A DNA stretch of 64,000 bases, taken from NCBI RefSeq assembly GCF_007713465.1, contig NZ_VMSG01000015.1, positions 86,680 to 150,679 of the forward strand, read 5' to 3'. The first letter of the stretch is position 1. Every line of letters begins with the position of its first letter. Shown here one piece after another: positions 27,583 to 37,017 of the stretch. The position numbers and the translations under genes were made by a program. This stretch comes from Pseudomonas sp. H3(2019). GTDB lineage: Bacteria; Pseudomonadota; Gammaproteobacteria; Pseudomonadales; Pseudomonadaceae. Below the pieces are notes generated by a model that was not told the DNA's origin, made no database searches, and saw only the letters and a program-made list of their open reading frames with translations.

Positions 27583-27827
27583 CAATCAATCCCCCTATTT
27601 TTATTATGGGTCGGCCTGTTCATGAACACGCCTTGAGAACGTTTGCCAGCGCTCGGTTTACTGTAAGAAACAGCACCGATAGTGGCAAACGACTGGCCGA
27701 GTATATGACAGTCGTAAAAACTCTCAACTCAAGATTACTTCGGCGCTTTTTTGCCGATTTTCGACGAATCCGGCACACTACCGGCCCCGAGCACTTGCTC
27801 GGTTTTTTCAACTAAAGCAGAAGCCGT

Positions 27828-30332
27828 ATGACCCGCTCCCCGTTCCGCCGTCTGGTATTTGGCACCTTGCGCCGACTGTTGTACCTCTGGGTTCGCTCGG
27901 AGACGATCAACCAGTCGTCCTTCACCCTCAACCTCGACCGCAGTCGCCCGGTGTTCTACGTCCTGCAAAATCCTTCGCTGACCGACCTTGCCGTGGTCGA
28001 TACCGAATGCAGCAAGGCCGGGCTGCCACGCCCGGTGTTGCCGACATCGGTGGGCAACCTGCTGGAGCCTGCGGCGTTTTTCTACCTGACGCCTGAGCCC
28101 GACTGGCTCGGCCGCCAGGACAAGCGTGGCGCACCGCCTACCCTGACCCGGCTGGTCAGCGCCCTGAGCCAGAATGCCGCCGAAGACGCGCAGATCATCC
28201 CGGTCAGCGTGTTCTGGGGCCAGTCGCCGGACAGCGAATCGAGCCCGTGGAAGTTGCTCTTCGCGGATAGCTGGGCAGTGACCGGGCGTCTGCGCCGACT
28301 GCTGAGCATCATGATTCTGGGGCGCAAGACCCGCGTGCAATTCTCCGCGCCGATCCACTTGCGCGAGCTGATCGAGCACAACAAGGGCCATGAACGCACC
28401 GTGCGCATGGCCCAACGCATTTTGCGGGTGCACTTTCGCAACCTCAAAGCCGCGGTCATCGGCCCGGACATTTCCCACCGTCGCAACCTGGTCAAAGGCC
28501 TGCTGAATCAGCCGCAAGTCAAACAGGCGATCCTCGACGAAGCCGAACGCGAGAACATTTCACCGGAGAAAGCCAAAGCACAAGCGCTGCGCTACGGCAA
28601 TGAAATCGCCTCGGACTACACCTACACCGCGATCCGCTTTATGGAAGTGGTACTGAGCTGGTTCTGGAACAAGATCTACGACGGGGTCAAGGTCAACCAC
28701 ATCGAAGGCGTGCAGAAAGTCGCTCAAGGTCACGAAGTGATCTACGTGCCGTGCCATCGCAGCCACATCGACTACCTGCTGCTCTCCTACCTGCTGTTTC
28801 GCAACGGCCTGACCCCGCCGCACGTCGCCGCCGGGATCAACCTCAATATGCCGGTGATCGGCGGCCTGCTGCGCCGTGGCGGGGCGTTCTTCATGCGCCG
28901 CACCTTCAAGGGCAATCCGCTCTACACCTCGGTGTTCAATGAATACCTGCACACGCTGTTCACCAAAGGCTTCCCGGTGGAGTACTTCGTCGAGGGCGGC
29001 CGTTCGCGCACCGGACGCATGCTGCAACCGAAAACCGGGATGCTGGCGATCACCCTGCGCAGCTTCCTGCGTTCGTCGCGCATGCCGATCGTCTTCATCC
29101 CGGTGTACATCGGTTACGAGCGGGTACTCGAAGGCCGGACCTACCTCGGCGAACTGCGTGGCGCGAGCAAGAAGAAAGAATCGATCTTCGACATTTTCAA
29201 AGTCATCGGCGCGCTCAAGCAGCGCTTCGGCCAGGTGGCGGTGAACTTCGGCGAGCCGATCAAACTGGCGGAGTTCCTCGACAGCGAACAACCGGATTGG
29301 CGCAGCCAGGAGCTTGGCCCACAGTTCAAGCCCGCCTGGCTCAACGAAACCACCAACCGCCTCGGCGAGCGCGTGGCGCGGCATTTGAACGAAGCGGCCG
29401 CCATCAACCCGGTGAACCTGGTGGCGCTGGCCCTGCTCTCCACCAGCCGTCTGGCGCTGGACGATCGCGCCATGGCGCGGGTGCTGGATTTGTATCTGGC
29501 CTTGCTGCGCAAAGTGCCTTACTCGCCACACACCACACTGCCGAAAGGTGACGGCCGGGCGTTGATCGAACACGTCAAGGACATGGACCTGCTCTCCGAG
29601 CAAAGCGATGCGTTGGGCAAGATTCTTTACCTGGACGAGCAAAACGCCGTCCTGATGACCTACTACCGCAACAACGTGCTGCACATCTTCGCCCTGCCGG
29701 CGTTGCTCGCGAGCTTCTTCCAGAGCGCGTCGCGCATGAGCCGCGAACAAATCCTGCGCTACACCCGCGCGCTGTACCCGTACCTGCAATCGGAGTTGTT
29801 CATCCGCTGGTCGCTGGACGAACTGGATGCGGTGATCGATCAATGGCTCGAAGCCTTTGTCGAACAGGGCCTGCTGCGTTTCGAGAACAACCTGTACTTG
29901 CGCCCGGCACCAAGCTCTCGGCATTTCGTGCTGCTGACCTTGCTGTCCAAGAGCATCGCGCAGACCTTGCAGCGCTTCTACATGACGGTTTCCCTGCTGC
30001 TCAACAGCGGCCAGAACACCCTCAGCGCCGAAGAACTGGAAGACCTGTGCACGGTCATGGCCCAGCGCCTGTCGATCCTGCATGGCCTGAACGCCCCGGA
30101 GTTCTTCGACAAGAGCCTGTTCCGCCACTTCATCCAGACCCTGCTGAACCTCGACGTGCTCAAGCGCGACGAAGCCGGCAAGCTGAGCCACCACGAGCTG
30201 CTCGGCGAACTGGCTGAAGGCGCCGCCAAACGCGTGCTGCCGGCGGAAATTCGTTTGTCGATCCGTCAGGTGGCGCTGCACCGCAGCGAAGATGCGGCGG
30301 ATCAACCCGCACCAGCGCTGCAAGCCGACTAA
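27828..30332 (+). CDS. plsB: Glycerol-3-phosphate acyltransferase
   Basis: PlsB makes lysophosphatidate from glycerol-3-phosphate and acyl-CoA/ACP at the inner membrane. The catalytic H-x4-D motif HRSHID lies near residue 310, followed by the other acyltransferase blocks ('GGAFFMRRTFKGN', 'FVEGGRSRTGR', 'IPVYIGYER'). At 834 aa it has normal length. All motifs are intact. Confidence 0.96.
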   Translation: MTRSPFRRLVFGTLRRLLYLWVRSETINQSSFTLNLDRSRPVFYVLQNPSLTDLAVVDTECSKAGLPRPVLPTSVGNLLEPAAFFYLTPEPDWLGRQDKRGAPPTLTRLVSALSQNAAEDAQIIPVSVFWGQSPDSESSPWKLLFADSWAVTGRLRRLLSIMILGRKTRVQFSAPIHLRELIEHNKGHERTVRMAQRILRVHFRNLKAAVIGPDISHRRNLVKGLLNQPQVKQAILDEAERENISPEKAKAQALRYGNEIASDYTYTAIRFMEVVLSWFWNKIYDGVKVNHIEGVQKVAQGHEVIYVPCHRSHIDYLLLSYLLFRNGLTPPHVAAGINLNMPVIGGLLRRGGAFFMRRTFKGNPLYTSVFNEYLHTLFTKGFPVEYFVEGGRSRTGRMLQPKTGMLAITLRSFLRSSRMPIVFIPVYIGYERVLEGRTYLGELRGASKKKESIFDIFKVIGALKQRFGQVAVNFGEPIKLAEFLDSEQPDWRSQELGPQFKPAWLNETTNRLGERVARHLNEAAAINPVNLVALALLSTSRLALDDRAMARVLDLYLALLRKVPYSPHTTLPKGDGRALIEHVKDMDLLSEQSDALGKILYLDEQNAVLMTYYRNNVLHIFALPALLASFFQSASRMSREQILRYTRALYPYLQSELFIRWSLDELDAVIDQWLEAFVEQGLLRFENNLYLRPAPSSRHFVLLTLLSKSIAQTLQRFYMTVSLLLNSGQNTLSAEELEDLCTVMAQRLSILHGLNAPEFFDKSLFRHFIQTLLNLDVLKRDEAGKLSHHELLGELAEGAAKRVLPAEIRLSIRQVALHRSEDAADQPAPALQAD

Positions 30333-30388
30333 ATGATTTAAAGCCGTCCGCGGTCCGTTAATTGCTTTTATCGAACAAGGAAACTGCC

Positions 30389-31078
30389 ATGCTCCGCCCT
30401 ACCCTTCGCTTCGCCGGCCTGTGCGCCGGCCTGCTGATCTCCGCCAACGCGCTGGCCCTGTCGCTGGGCAGCCTTTCCCAGGGCGAAGCCTCGGGCGGCC
30501 TCAAGGACGCCCTGGCCCAGGGGGCCGTCGCAGCCGTCACCACGCTCGGCAAGCCGGGCGGTTTCAGCAACAACCCTGACGTGAAGATCGAACTGCCGGG
30601 CAAACTGGGCAAGGTCGCCAGCAAGATGAAACAGTTCGGCATGGGCGCCCAGGTCGATCAACTGGAAACCAGCATGAACAAGGCAGCGGAAGCGGCCATG
30701 CCGCAGGCCCAGGCCCTGCTGGTGGATGCGGTGAAAAAGATGACCCTGACCGATGCCAAGGGCATCCTCACCGGCGGCAAGGATTCGGCCACCCAGTACC
30801 TGGACAAGACCAGCCGCGAACAGATCCGCACCAAGTTCCTGCCGATCGTCAAACAGGCCACCGACCAGGTGGGCCTGGCCCAGCAGTACAACGCGTTCGC
30901 CGGGCAGGCGGCAACCTTCGGCGTGCTCGATGCCAAGAGTGCCAACGTTGAAGGCTACGTGACGGAAAAGGCCCTGGACGGCCTGTTCAAGATGATCGCC
31001 CAGAAGGAAGAAGGCATCCGCGCCAACCCGGCGGAAGCGGCTACCAGTTTGGCGAAGAAAGTCTTCGGCTTGCTGTAA
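30389..31078 (+). CDS. DUF4197-family exported protein
   Basis: The 229-aa protein begins with a clear Sec signal peptide (about residues 1-24, ending ANALAL) and continues as a mainly helical secreted or periplasmic protein. It ends with the characteristic 'DGLFKMIAQKEEGIRANPA' and a C-terminal 'KVFGLL'. This matches the DUF4197 family, whose function is unknown. ATG 30389 follows AAGGAAAC. It stands alone between plsB and a repeat-rich region. Confidence 0.85.
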   Translation: MLRPTLRFAGLCAGLLISANALALSLGSLSQGEASGGLKDALAQGAVAAVTTLGKPGGFSNNPDVKIELPGKLGKVASKMKQFGMGAQVDQLETSMNKAAEAAMPQAQALLVDAVKKMTLTDAKGILTGGKDSATQYLDKTSREQIRTKFLPIVKQATDQVGLAQQYNAFAGQAATFGVLDAKSANVEGYVTEKALDGLFKMIAQKEEGIRANPAEAATSLAKKVFGLL

Positions 31079-31105
31079 CCCGCGAAAACACACCCCGAAA
31101 CGGCT

Positions 31106-31131
31106 CGATCGTTCCCCGTGTGGGAACGATC
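31106..31131. repeat. Short palindromic repeat, GATCGTTCCC type
   Basis: CGATCGTTCCCCGTGTGGGAACGATC is an almost perfect palindrome just past the DUF4197 gene. Related palindromes occur at 37018, 47790 and 49158. It could form a hairpin but lacks a T-run. Confidence 0.75.
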
Positions 31132-31159
31132 AACAATGCCTGTCAGTTAAATGCAATCC

Positions 31160-31251
31160 ATGTGGGAGCGAGCCTGCTCGCGATAGCGATGGGTCAGTCA
31201 ACATTGATGTTGGATGTGCCGCCGTCTTCGCGAGCAGGCTCGCTCCCACAT
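31160..31251. repeat. REP doublet (REPIN), GTGGGAGCGAGC class
   Basis: Inverted units with the GAGCCTGCTCGCGA core are separated by about 45 bp. The spacer contains its own small repeat (CAACATTGATGTTG). Confidence 0.9.
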
Positions 31252-31290
31252 CAGGTTGGTGGTGTTTAATTGCGCGGCGACTGCGTTCGT

Positions 31291-31606
31291 CACAAGCCAC
31301 AGCGTCTTGCGTTGCGCCCTACACCTGCGCCAGAATCCGCCGGCTTGTGCGCTTGAGCACCGGGCTCTATCGTCTCCGGGTCGCTGAAAATCAGCGATCG
31401 GGTTTGGTAGCCCGGTGTTCTCCAAGGCGCACAGCGCCGACATTTCCACACGGTGGGCGATTTCTTTTGGCCTACTGTTTGTTATGGCGGCTGTGCGCAG
31501 GGCGCCTTCGGGCGCACCGGTTTCCTTGGTGGCCGGGCTACCAACCTGCGTTCAGTCGCCACCCTATTGGTTGGTAGCCCATAGGTTGCGACTCCGTACA
31601 CTAAGG
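31291..31606 (+). promoter_or_regulatory. Highly structured leader with mutually exclusive hairpins
   Basis: This non-coding stretch precedes the small gene at 31616. Pairings seen: CACAAGCC (31291-31298) with GGCTTGTG (31342-31349); TCGCTGA-AAA-TCAGCGA (31381-31397); TTGGTAGCCCGG (31404-31415) with CCGGGCTACCAA (31533-31544). The last stem is extended inward by CCAAGG (31422-31427) with CCTTGG (31524-31529) and GGCGCACAG with CTGTGCGC. A further TTGGTAGCCC (31571-31580) can instead pair with GGGCTACCAA (31535-31544), some 20 nt before the TAAGGAG ribosome binding site. This resembles a switching leader RNA; the same features could also come from a mobile palindromic element. Confidence 0.6.
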
Positions 31607-31615
31607 AGTTTCACC

Positions 31616-31987
31616 ATGTTCAAGCCCACACCCAATCCCCCCGAAGCCGACGCCGAAAGCGTGTCCCCCTACGCGTCCCTCGACTCGAAAGAACTCCACG
31701 CCGCCGCCCACCGGGCGCTCGATCATTACCTGCTATTGCCTGAAACCAAGAAGATGCTGACCGACCGCCGCCCCAGCTGCATCTTCGTTATCGCCCCCGA
31801 GGTCGACAACGAAACCCTGCTGACCCACGCCTGCGAAACCCTGGCCTCGGCCAATGTCATGGCCAGCGACCTGGCGTTTGAACTCGACGGCCCCAAACGC
31901 AACAGCGCACTGGCGATTCAGCAGATGGTGGCCCTGGCGGAACTGGCGGTGAACCGCGCGCTGGATAACATCGACACCCCGCCGTAA
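31616..31987 (+). CDS. Small Pseudomonas-specific protein, DUF6124/DUF3077-like
   Basis: A 123-aa soluble protein with a proline-rich N-terminus (MFKPTPNPPEAD) and then 'SPYASLDSKELHAAAHRALDHYLLLP'. The later helical part resembles 'DNETLLTHACETLASANVMASDLAFELDG...ALAIQQMVALAELAVNRAL'. I recognise it as a small-protein family common and multi-copy in fluorescens-group pseudomonads; the function is unknown. TAAGGAG precedes ATG 31616. The structured leader upstream suggests post-transcriptional control. Confidence 0.8.
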   Translation: MFKPTPNPPEADAESVSPYASLDSKELHAAAHRALDHYLLLPETKKMLTDRRPSCIFVIAPEVDNETLLTHACETLASANVMASDLAFELDGPKRNSALAIQQMVALAELAVNRALDNIDTPP

Positions 31988-32054
31988 CCCAACCAATACC
32001 GATCCGCTGTCTCAAAAACTCATGAAACTGAGTCAGGAGTGCGGCACAGAAGCA

Positions 32055-32090
32055 GCCTTGTCTCAATTTTTCAAAAAACCGAGACAAGGC
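32055..32090. terminator. Inverted repeat between convergent genes
   Basis: GCCTTGTCTC and GAGACAAGGC form a perfect 10-bp stem with a 16-nt loop rich in A and T. It lies between the stop of the small gene at 31987 and the mexK stop at 32101. It may act as a bidirectional terminator, although no T-run follows on either side. Confidence 0.5.
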
Positions 32091-32100
32091 GCTACCTGGG

Positions 32101-35100
32101 TCAGACCGGTTCTTTCTTGACCCTGAACCACGCCGCATACAGCGCTGGCAGGAACAACAGGGTCAGCGCCGTCGCGACGATCAAGCCGCCCATGATCGCC
32201 ACCGCCATCGGCCCGAAGAACACGCTGCGCGACAGCGGAATCATCGCCAGCACGGCGGCCAGTGCAGTCAGCACGATAGGCCGGAAACGCCGCACCGTGG
32301 CTTCGATGATCGCTTGCCAGGGTTTGAGCCCGGAGCGAATGTCCTGTTCGATCTGGTCCACCAGGATCACCGAGTTACGCATGATCATCCCCGACAGCGC
32401 GATAGCCCCGAGCATGGCCACGAAACCGAACGGCTGACGGAACACCAACAGGAACAAGGTGACGCCGATCAGTCCCAACGGCGCAGTCAGAAATACCATC
32501 GCGGTGCGTGAAAAGCTGCGCAATTGCAGCATCAGCAAGGTCAGCACGACGACGATGAACAACGGCACGCCGGCGTTCACCGAGTCCTGGCCACGGGTCG
32601 AGTCTTCCACCGTGCCGCCGACGTCCAGCAAATAGCCGTCAGGCAGTTCGGCGCGAATCGGCTCCAGTGTCGGAAGGATCTGCTGGACCAGGCTTGCCGG
32701 TTGCTCCTTGCCATAGATGTCGGCGCGAACCGTTACGTTCGGCAAGCGGTTGCGGTGCCAGATAACGCCCTCTTCGAAGCCATATTCCAGGGTAGCCACC
32801 TGCGACAGCGCGACACTTTTGCCGTTGTCAGTCGGCACCGCCAGGCTCGACAGCCGCGACAGCTCGGTGCGTTCGTGCAAGGTGCCGCGCAAGAGGATCT
32901 CGATCAACTCGTTGTCTTCACGGTACTGGCTGACGCTTGCGCCTGTCAGCGAGCTTTGCAAGAACCTCGACAAGTTGGCCGTGCTCACGCCCAAGGCCCG
33001 CGCGCGGTCCTGATCGACGTTCAGGTAGACCACCTTGCTCGGCTCTTCCCAGTCCAGGTGCACGTTGACCACATGCGGGTTCTCGCGCACCTTGGCCGCA
33101 ACTTTACGTGCCAGGGCGCGGACCTCTTCAATCTGTTCACCGGTGACCCGGAACTGCACCGGATAACCCACTGGCGGACCGTTTTCCAGGCGTGTGACCC
33201 GCGAGCGCAAGGCCGGGAATTGTTCATTGAGGGTTGCGATCAGCCAGGTGCGCAGGTTTTCACGTTCCTCGATGGTTTTCGCCAGGACCACAAATTGCGC
33301 GAAGCTCGCCGCCGGCAACTGCTGGTCCAGTGGCAGGTAAAAACGCGGCGAACCGGTGCCGACGTAGGCGACATAGCTATCGATGCCGACGTGGTCCTTG
33401 AGCAGCGCTTCCAGCCGTTTGACCTCTTCGGTGGTGTTGCTCAACGAGGCGCCTTCGGCCAGTTTCAGATCAACCATCAGTTCCAGCCGCCCAGAGGCCG
33501 GGAAGAACTGTTGTGGCACAAAACGGAATAGCAACACCGAGGCCACGAACAGCAAGATGGTCAGCGCAATGACGGTTTTGCGTCGGCGCACGCACCACTC
33601 CACCAGACGCCGGACCCGTTGATAGAACGGCGTGCCGTAAGGGTCCGGCTGACCGGCACCGTGTTTGGCTGCGTGAATTTTCGCCAGATCCGGCAGGAGC
33701 TTTTCACCGAGATAAGGCACGAACATCACCGCGGCGACCCACGAGGCCAACAACGCGATGGTCACCACCTGGAAGATCGAGCGGGTGTACTCACCAGTGC
33801 CCGATTGCGCGGTAGCAATCGGCAGGAAACCGGCCGCGGTGATCAAGGTCCCGGTGAGCATCGGGAACGCGGTGCTGGTCCAGGCAAAGCTGGCAGCCTT
33901 GAGCCGGTCGTAGCCCTGCTCCATTTTGATCGCCATCATTTCCACGGCGATGATCGCGTCGTCTACCAGCAATCCCAAGGCCAGCACCAACGCGCCGAGA
34001 GAGATTTTGTGCAGGCCGATGCCGAGGTAATACATGCAGGCAAACGTCATCGCCAGCACCAGTGGAATGGCCAAGGCGACCACCATGCCGGTGCGCACAC
34101 CCAGGGAGAAGAAGCTCACCAGCAACACAATCGCCAGCGCTTCTACCAGCACCTGGACGAACTCGCCGACGCTGGTTTTCACCGCAGCTGGTTGGTCGGA
34201 GACCTTGCGCAGTTGCATGCCGGCCGGCAGGTTCTTCTGGATACGCTCGAACTCCAGCTCCAGTGCCTTGCCGAGCACCAGAATGTCGCCGCCATCCTTC
34301 ATCGCCACGGCCAGGCCGATCGCGTCCTCACCCATGAAGCGCATGCGCGGCGCCGGTGGATCGTTGAATCCACGGCGCACATCCGCCACATCGGCGATAC
34401 GGAAGGTCCGGTCGCCGACACGAATCGGAAAATTCCTGATCTCGTCGACGGTCTGGAAATTGCCCGTCACCCGCAGCTGCAAACGCTCACTGGAGGTTTC
34501 AAAGAACCCGGCGTTGGACATTGCGTTCTGTTCTTCCAGCGCTTGCTGCACCGTGGTCAACGGCAATCCGAGGGTGGCGAGTTTGACGTTGGACAGTTCG
34601 ATCCAGATTTTCTCGTCCTGTAGCCCGAGCAAGTCGACCTTGCCCACATCCTTGACCCGTTGCAGCTGGATCTGGACACGGTCGGCGTAATCCTTGAGCA
34701 CCGCGTAATCGAAACCCTCACCGGTCAGCGCATAGATATTGCCGAAAGTGGTGCCGAATTCATCGTTGAAGAACGGCCCCTGGATCCCCGGCGGCAAGGT
34801 CTGGCGGATGTCGCTGATCTTCTTGCGCACCTGATACCAGAGGTCGGGTATCTGCGCCGAATGCATCGAGTCCCGGGCCATGAAGGTCACCTGGGATTCG
34901 CCGGGGCGGGAGAACGATGTGATCCGCTCGTACTCACCGGTTTCCATCAGCTTCTTTTCAATACGCTCGGTGACTTGCCGCGAGACTTCCTGGGCCGTCG
35001 CACCCGGCCAACTGGTCTTGATCACCATGGCCTTGAAGGTGAACGGCGGGTCTTCACTCTGGCCCAGCTTGGTGTAGGACAACGCGCCGACGACCGCCAG

Positions 35101-35166
35101 CAAAATCATCAGGAACAGTACGATCTGGCGGTTATGCAGCGCCCATTCGGAAAGGTTGAAACGCAT
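32101..35166 (-). CDS. mexK: RND efflux permease, MexK-like
   Basis: The 1021-aa inner-membrane proton-driven pump has the RND pattern: an N-terminal helix, a large periplasmic loop (about 35-330), six helices, a second loop, and six more helices. The proton-relay acidic pair is in 'GLLVDDAIIAVEMM' in the fourth helix. It is 6 bp downstream of the membrane-fusion gene. No outer-membrane channel gene is present, as in P. aeruginosa MexJK, which borrows OprM or OpmH. The location between plsB and rsmJ and a divergent TetR gene also match mexJKL. Confidence 0.88.
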   Translation of the reverse strand: MRFNLSEWALHNRQIVLFLMILLAVVGALSYTKLGQSEDPPFTFKAMVIKTSWPGATAQEVSRQVTERIEKKLMETGEYERITSFSRPGESQVTFMARDSMHSAQIPDLWYQVRKKISDIRQTLPPGIQGPFFNDEFGTTFGNIYALTGEGFDYAVLKDYADRVQIQLQRVKDVGKVDLLGLQDEKIWIELSNVKLATLGLPLTTVQQALEEQNAMSNAGFFETSSERLQLRVTGNFQTVDEIRNFPIRVGDRTFRIADVADVRRGFNDPPAPRMRFMGEDAIGLAVAMKDGGDILVLGKALELEFERIQKNLPAGMQLRKVSDQPAAVKTSVGEFVQVLVEALAIVLLVSFFSLGVRTGMVVALAIPLVLAMTFACMYYLGIGLHKISLGALVLALGLLVDDAIIAVEMMAIKMEQGYDRLKAASFAWTSTAFPMLTGTLITAAGFLPIATAQSGTGEYTRSIFQVVTIALLASWVAAVMFVPYLGEKLLPDLAKIHAAKHGAGQPDPYGTPFYQRVRRLVEWCVRRRKTVIALTILLFVASVLLFRFVPQQFFPASGRLELMVDLKLAEGASLSNTTEEVKRLEALLKDHVGIDSYVAYVGTGSPRFYLPLDQQLPAASFAQFVVLAKTIEERENLRTWLIATLNEQFPALRSRVTRLENGPPVGYPVQFRVTGEQIEEVRALARKVAAKVRENPHVVNVHLDWEEPSKVVYLNVDQDRARALGVSTANLSRFLQSSLTGASVSQYREDNELIEILLRGTLHERTELSRLSSLAVPTDNGKSVALSQVATLEYGFEEGVIWHRNRLPNVTVRADIYGKEQPASLVQQILPTLEPIRAELPDGYLLDVGGTVEDSTRGQDSVNAGVPLFIVVVLTLLMLQLRSFSRTAMVFLTAPLGLIGVTLFLLVFRQPFGFVAMLGAIALSGMIMRNSVILVDQIEQDIRSGLKPWQAIIEATVRRFRPIVLTALAAVLAMIPLSRSVFFGPMAVAIMGGLIVATALTLLFLPALYAAWFRVKKEPV

Positions 35167-35172
35167 CGGGTA

Positions 35173-36273
35173 TTACTCCTTGACCGCCAGATTGACCACG
35201 CGGTTGGAGCGATCCACCGGCCGCACTTGCTGGCCCTCATGGAGCACATGAACGCCAGCGGCTACCACCCAGTCGCTGGGGTTGAGGCCGTCAAGCACCG
35301 GCACGGTTTTCTCACCGAAGGCGCCGACATGAACCGGGGCCTTTTTCAGGGTGTTGTTGGCACCGACGACCCAGACGTATGTCGCGCCGTTTTCTGCGGT
35401 GAGCGCCGAGAGCGGCACCGACAGCGGCACCACGTCAGCCAGTTGAATGAATACCCGGGCGCTTTGACCAAGCTCGGCCGGCACCTTGCCAGCGCTAAAG
35501 GTGATGCGCGCGGCAAAGGTCCGAGACTTTGGATCGGCAGCCGGCGACAGTTCACGAATGCTCCCGGCGAACCGCTGGCCTTGCTGGGTCCACAGTTCAA
35601 CGGTGACCGGCTGGCCAACCTTGAAACGGCCGAAGTTTTGCTCCGGCAGGCTGATCAGCACTTCACGCTCGCCGTCGGTGGCCAGGGTGAAGGCGGTTTG
35701 CCCGGCGGCCACCACTTGTCCGACTTCCACGGCGCGCTTGGCCACGACACCGTCATGCGGCGCACGCAGCACGGCGTAGCTGGCCTGGTTGCTGGCCACG
35801 TCGAACTCGGCCTTGATCTGCTTGAGTCGCGCTTCGCCGGAGCGGTAGAGATTTTCAGAATTGTCGTACTGCGAGCGGCTGACCATCTGACGGTCCATCA
35901 GGGTCTTGTAGCGATCACGCTCGGCACGCACCAGGTTCAGGTTGGCCTCAGCGGCAGCAACCTGCGCGCGAGTCGCTTCCAGTTGCAGGCGTACGTCCTG
36001 GGGATCGAGTTCTGCCAGCGGCTGGTTGGCCTTGACTCGCTCACCTTCCTCGACCAGTCGTCGGCTGACTTTGCCGCCAATACGGAAGGCCAGATCTGGC
36101 TCGTAACGCGCGCGAACTTCGCCGGGATAGCTGTCCATTGCCTGCGCGGAAGGCTCTGGCTGAACCACCATAGCCGGACGCACGGTGACTTGCGCCGGCT
36201 CTTCGTGACCGCATGCAGACAATAAAAACGCCAGACTGACCGGCAAGGCGAGGGGCAAGGCATAGCGGAACAT
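35173..36273 (-). CDS. mexJ: RND periplasmic adaptor lipoprotein, MexJ-like
   Basis: The 366-aa membrane-fusion protein has a lipoprotein signal with lipobox LLSAC (Cys 21). It continues with a lipoyl half-motif, a coiled-coil hairpin at about 90-150 (LEATRAQVAAAEANLNLVRA), the second lipoyl half 'ASYAVLRAPHDGVVAKR' and a beta-barrel domain. It links the RND pump to an outer-membrane channel encoded elsewhere. It is the first gene of the unit and divergent from the TetR gene. Confidence 0.88.
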   Translation of the reverse strand: MFRYALPLALPVSLAFLLSACGHEEPAQVTVRPAMVVQPEPSAQAMDSYPGEVRARYEPDLAFRIGGKVSRRLVEEGERVKANQPLAELDPQDVRLQLEATRAQVAAAEANLNLVRAERDRYKTLMDRQMVSRSQYDNSENLYRSGEARLKQIKAEFDVASNQASYAVLRAPHDGVVAKRAVEVGQVVAAGQTAFTLATDGEREVLISLPEQNFGRFKVGQPVTVELWTQQGQRFAGSIRELSPAADPKSRTFAARITFSAGKVPAELGQSARVFIQLADVVPLSVPLSALTAENGATYVWVVGANNTLKKAPVHVGAFGEKTVPVLDGLNPSDWVVAAGVHVLHEGQQVRPVDRSNRVVNLAVKE

Positions 36274-36310
36274 GGTGAACGACCTTTCGCTAATGGTACG
36301 CGGAATATTT

Positions 36311-36351
36311 ATACTGGCCGGTATGTTATTAATAGCAAACTCACCAGTCCA
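36311..36351. promoter_or_regulatory. Putative MexL operator in the mexJ-mexL intergenic region
   Basis: ATACTGGCCGGTAT (36311-36324) is a near-perfect palindrome. A second related half, CCAGTCCAGTAT, follows about 30 bp away on the other side of the region. Both lie in the 93 bp between the divergent mexJ and TetR start codons, where a TetR repressor would control both promoters. Confidence 0.6.
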
Positions 36352-36366
36352 GTATTAAAGCGAAAA

Positions 36367-37011
36367 ATGTCCAACAATCTTCCTGCACCCAACGGCCCCG
36401 GCCGCCCGAAGGATCTCGCCAAGCGCGAGGCGATCCTCGAGGCGGCGAAGCGTCTTTTTCTAAGCAATGGTTACGCAAGCACCAGCATGGACGCGGTGGC
36501 GACAGAAGCCGGAGTATCGAAGCTGACCGTTTACAGTCACTTCAACGACAAGGAGACGCTGTTCTCCTCTGCCGTGATGGCCAAATGCGAAGAGCAATTG
36601 CCCACGCTGTTCTTCGAACTACCCGACGGCATGCCGATCGAGAATGTGCTGTTGAACATCGCCCGAGGCTTTCATCTGCTGATCAACAGCGATGAATCGG
36701 TGAACCTGAATCGCCTGATCATCGCGCTGGGAAGCCAGGACCCGAAACTCTCGCAGATCTTCTTCGAAGCAGGTCCGCAGCGGATGTTGCAGGGCATGGA
36801 GCGCTTGCTGACGAAGGTCGACCAGATCGGCGCCTTGAGCATCGACAAGCCGCTCAATGCCGCCGAGCACTTCTTCTGCCTGCTCAAAGGCGCAGCGAAT
36901 TTTCGCTTGCTCTATGGCTGCGGCGAACCCTTGACCGGGGACGCGGCCGAGGCTCACATACAGGAAGTGGTGGGGTTGTTTATGCGGGCGTATCGGCCAG
37001 TGTCGGCCTGA
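36367..37011 (+). CDS. mexL: TetR-family repressor, MexL-like
   Basis: The 214-aa protein has an N-terminal TetR helix-turn-helix at about residues 20-65 ('ILEAAKRLFLSNGYASTSMD', 'VSKLTVYSHFNDKETLF'). A C-terminal ligand-binding domain matches AcrR-type C-terminal regions of MexL relatives. It probably represses mexJK and itself through the palindromes at 36311-36351. The size matches P. aeruginosa MexL (212 aa). Confidence 0.85.
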   Translation: MSNNLPAPNGPGRPKDLAKREAILEAAKRLFLSNGYASTSMDAVATEAGVSKLTVYSHFNDKETLFSSAVMAKCEEQLPTLFFELPDGMPIENVLLNIARGFHLLINSDESVNLNRLIIALGSQDPKLSQIFFEAGPQRMLQGMERLLTKVDQIGALSIDKPLNAAEHFFCLLKGAANFRLLYGCGEPLTGDAAEAHIQEVVGLFMRAYRPVSA

Positions 37012-37017
37012 CCAATC

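Noticed and set aside
28560..30323. 587-codon frame opposite plsB
   Set aside because: Antisense shadow of plsB with no start signals.
19151..31251. Repeated short units suggested a CRISPR array
   Set aside because: The repeats are dispersed palindromic doublets with irregular distances of kilobases and no cas genes: they are REP elements.
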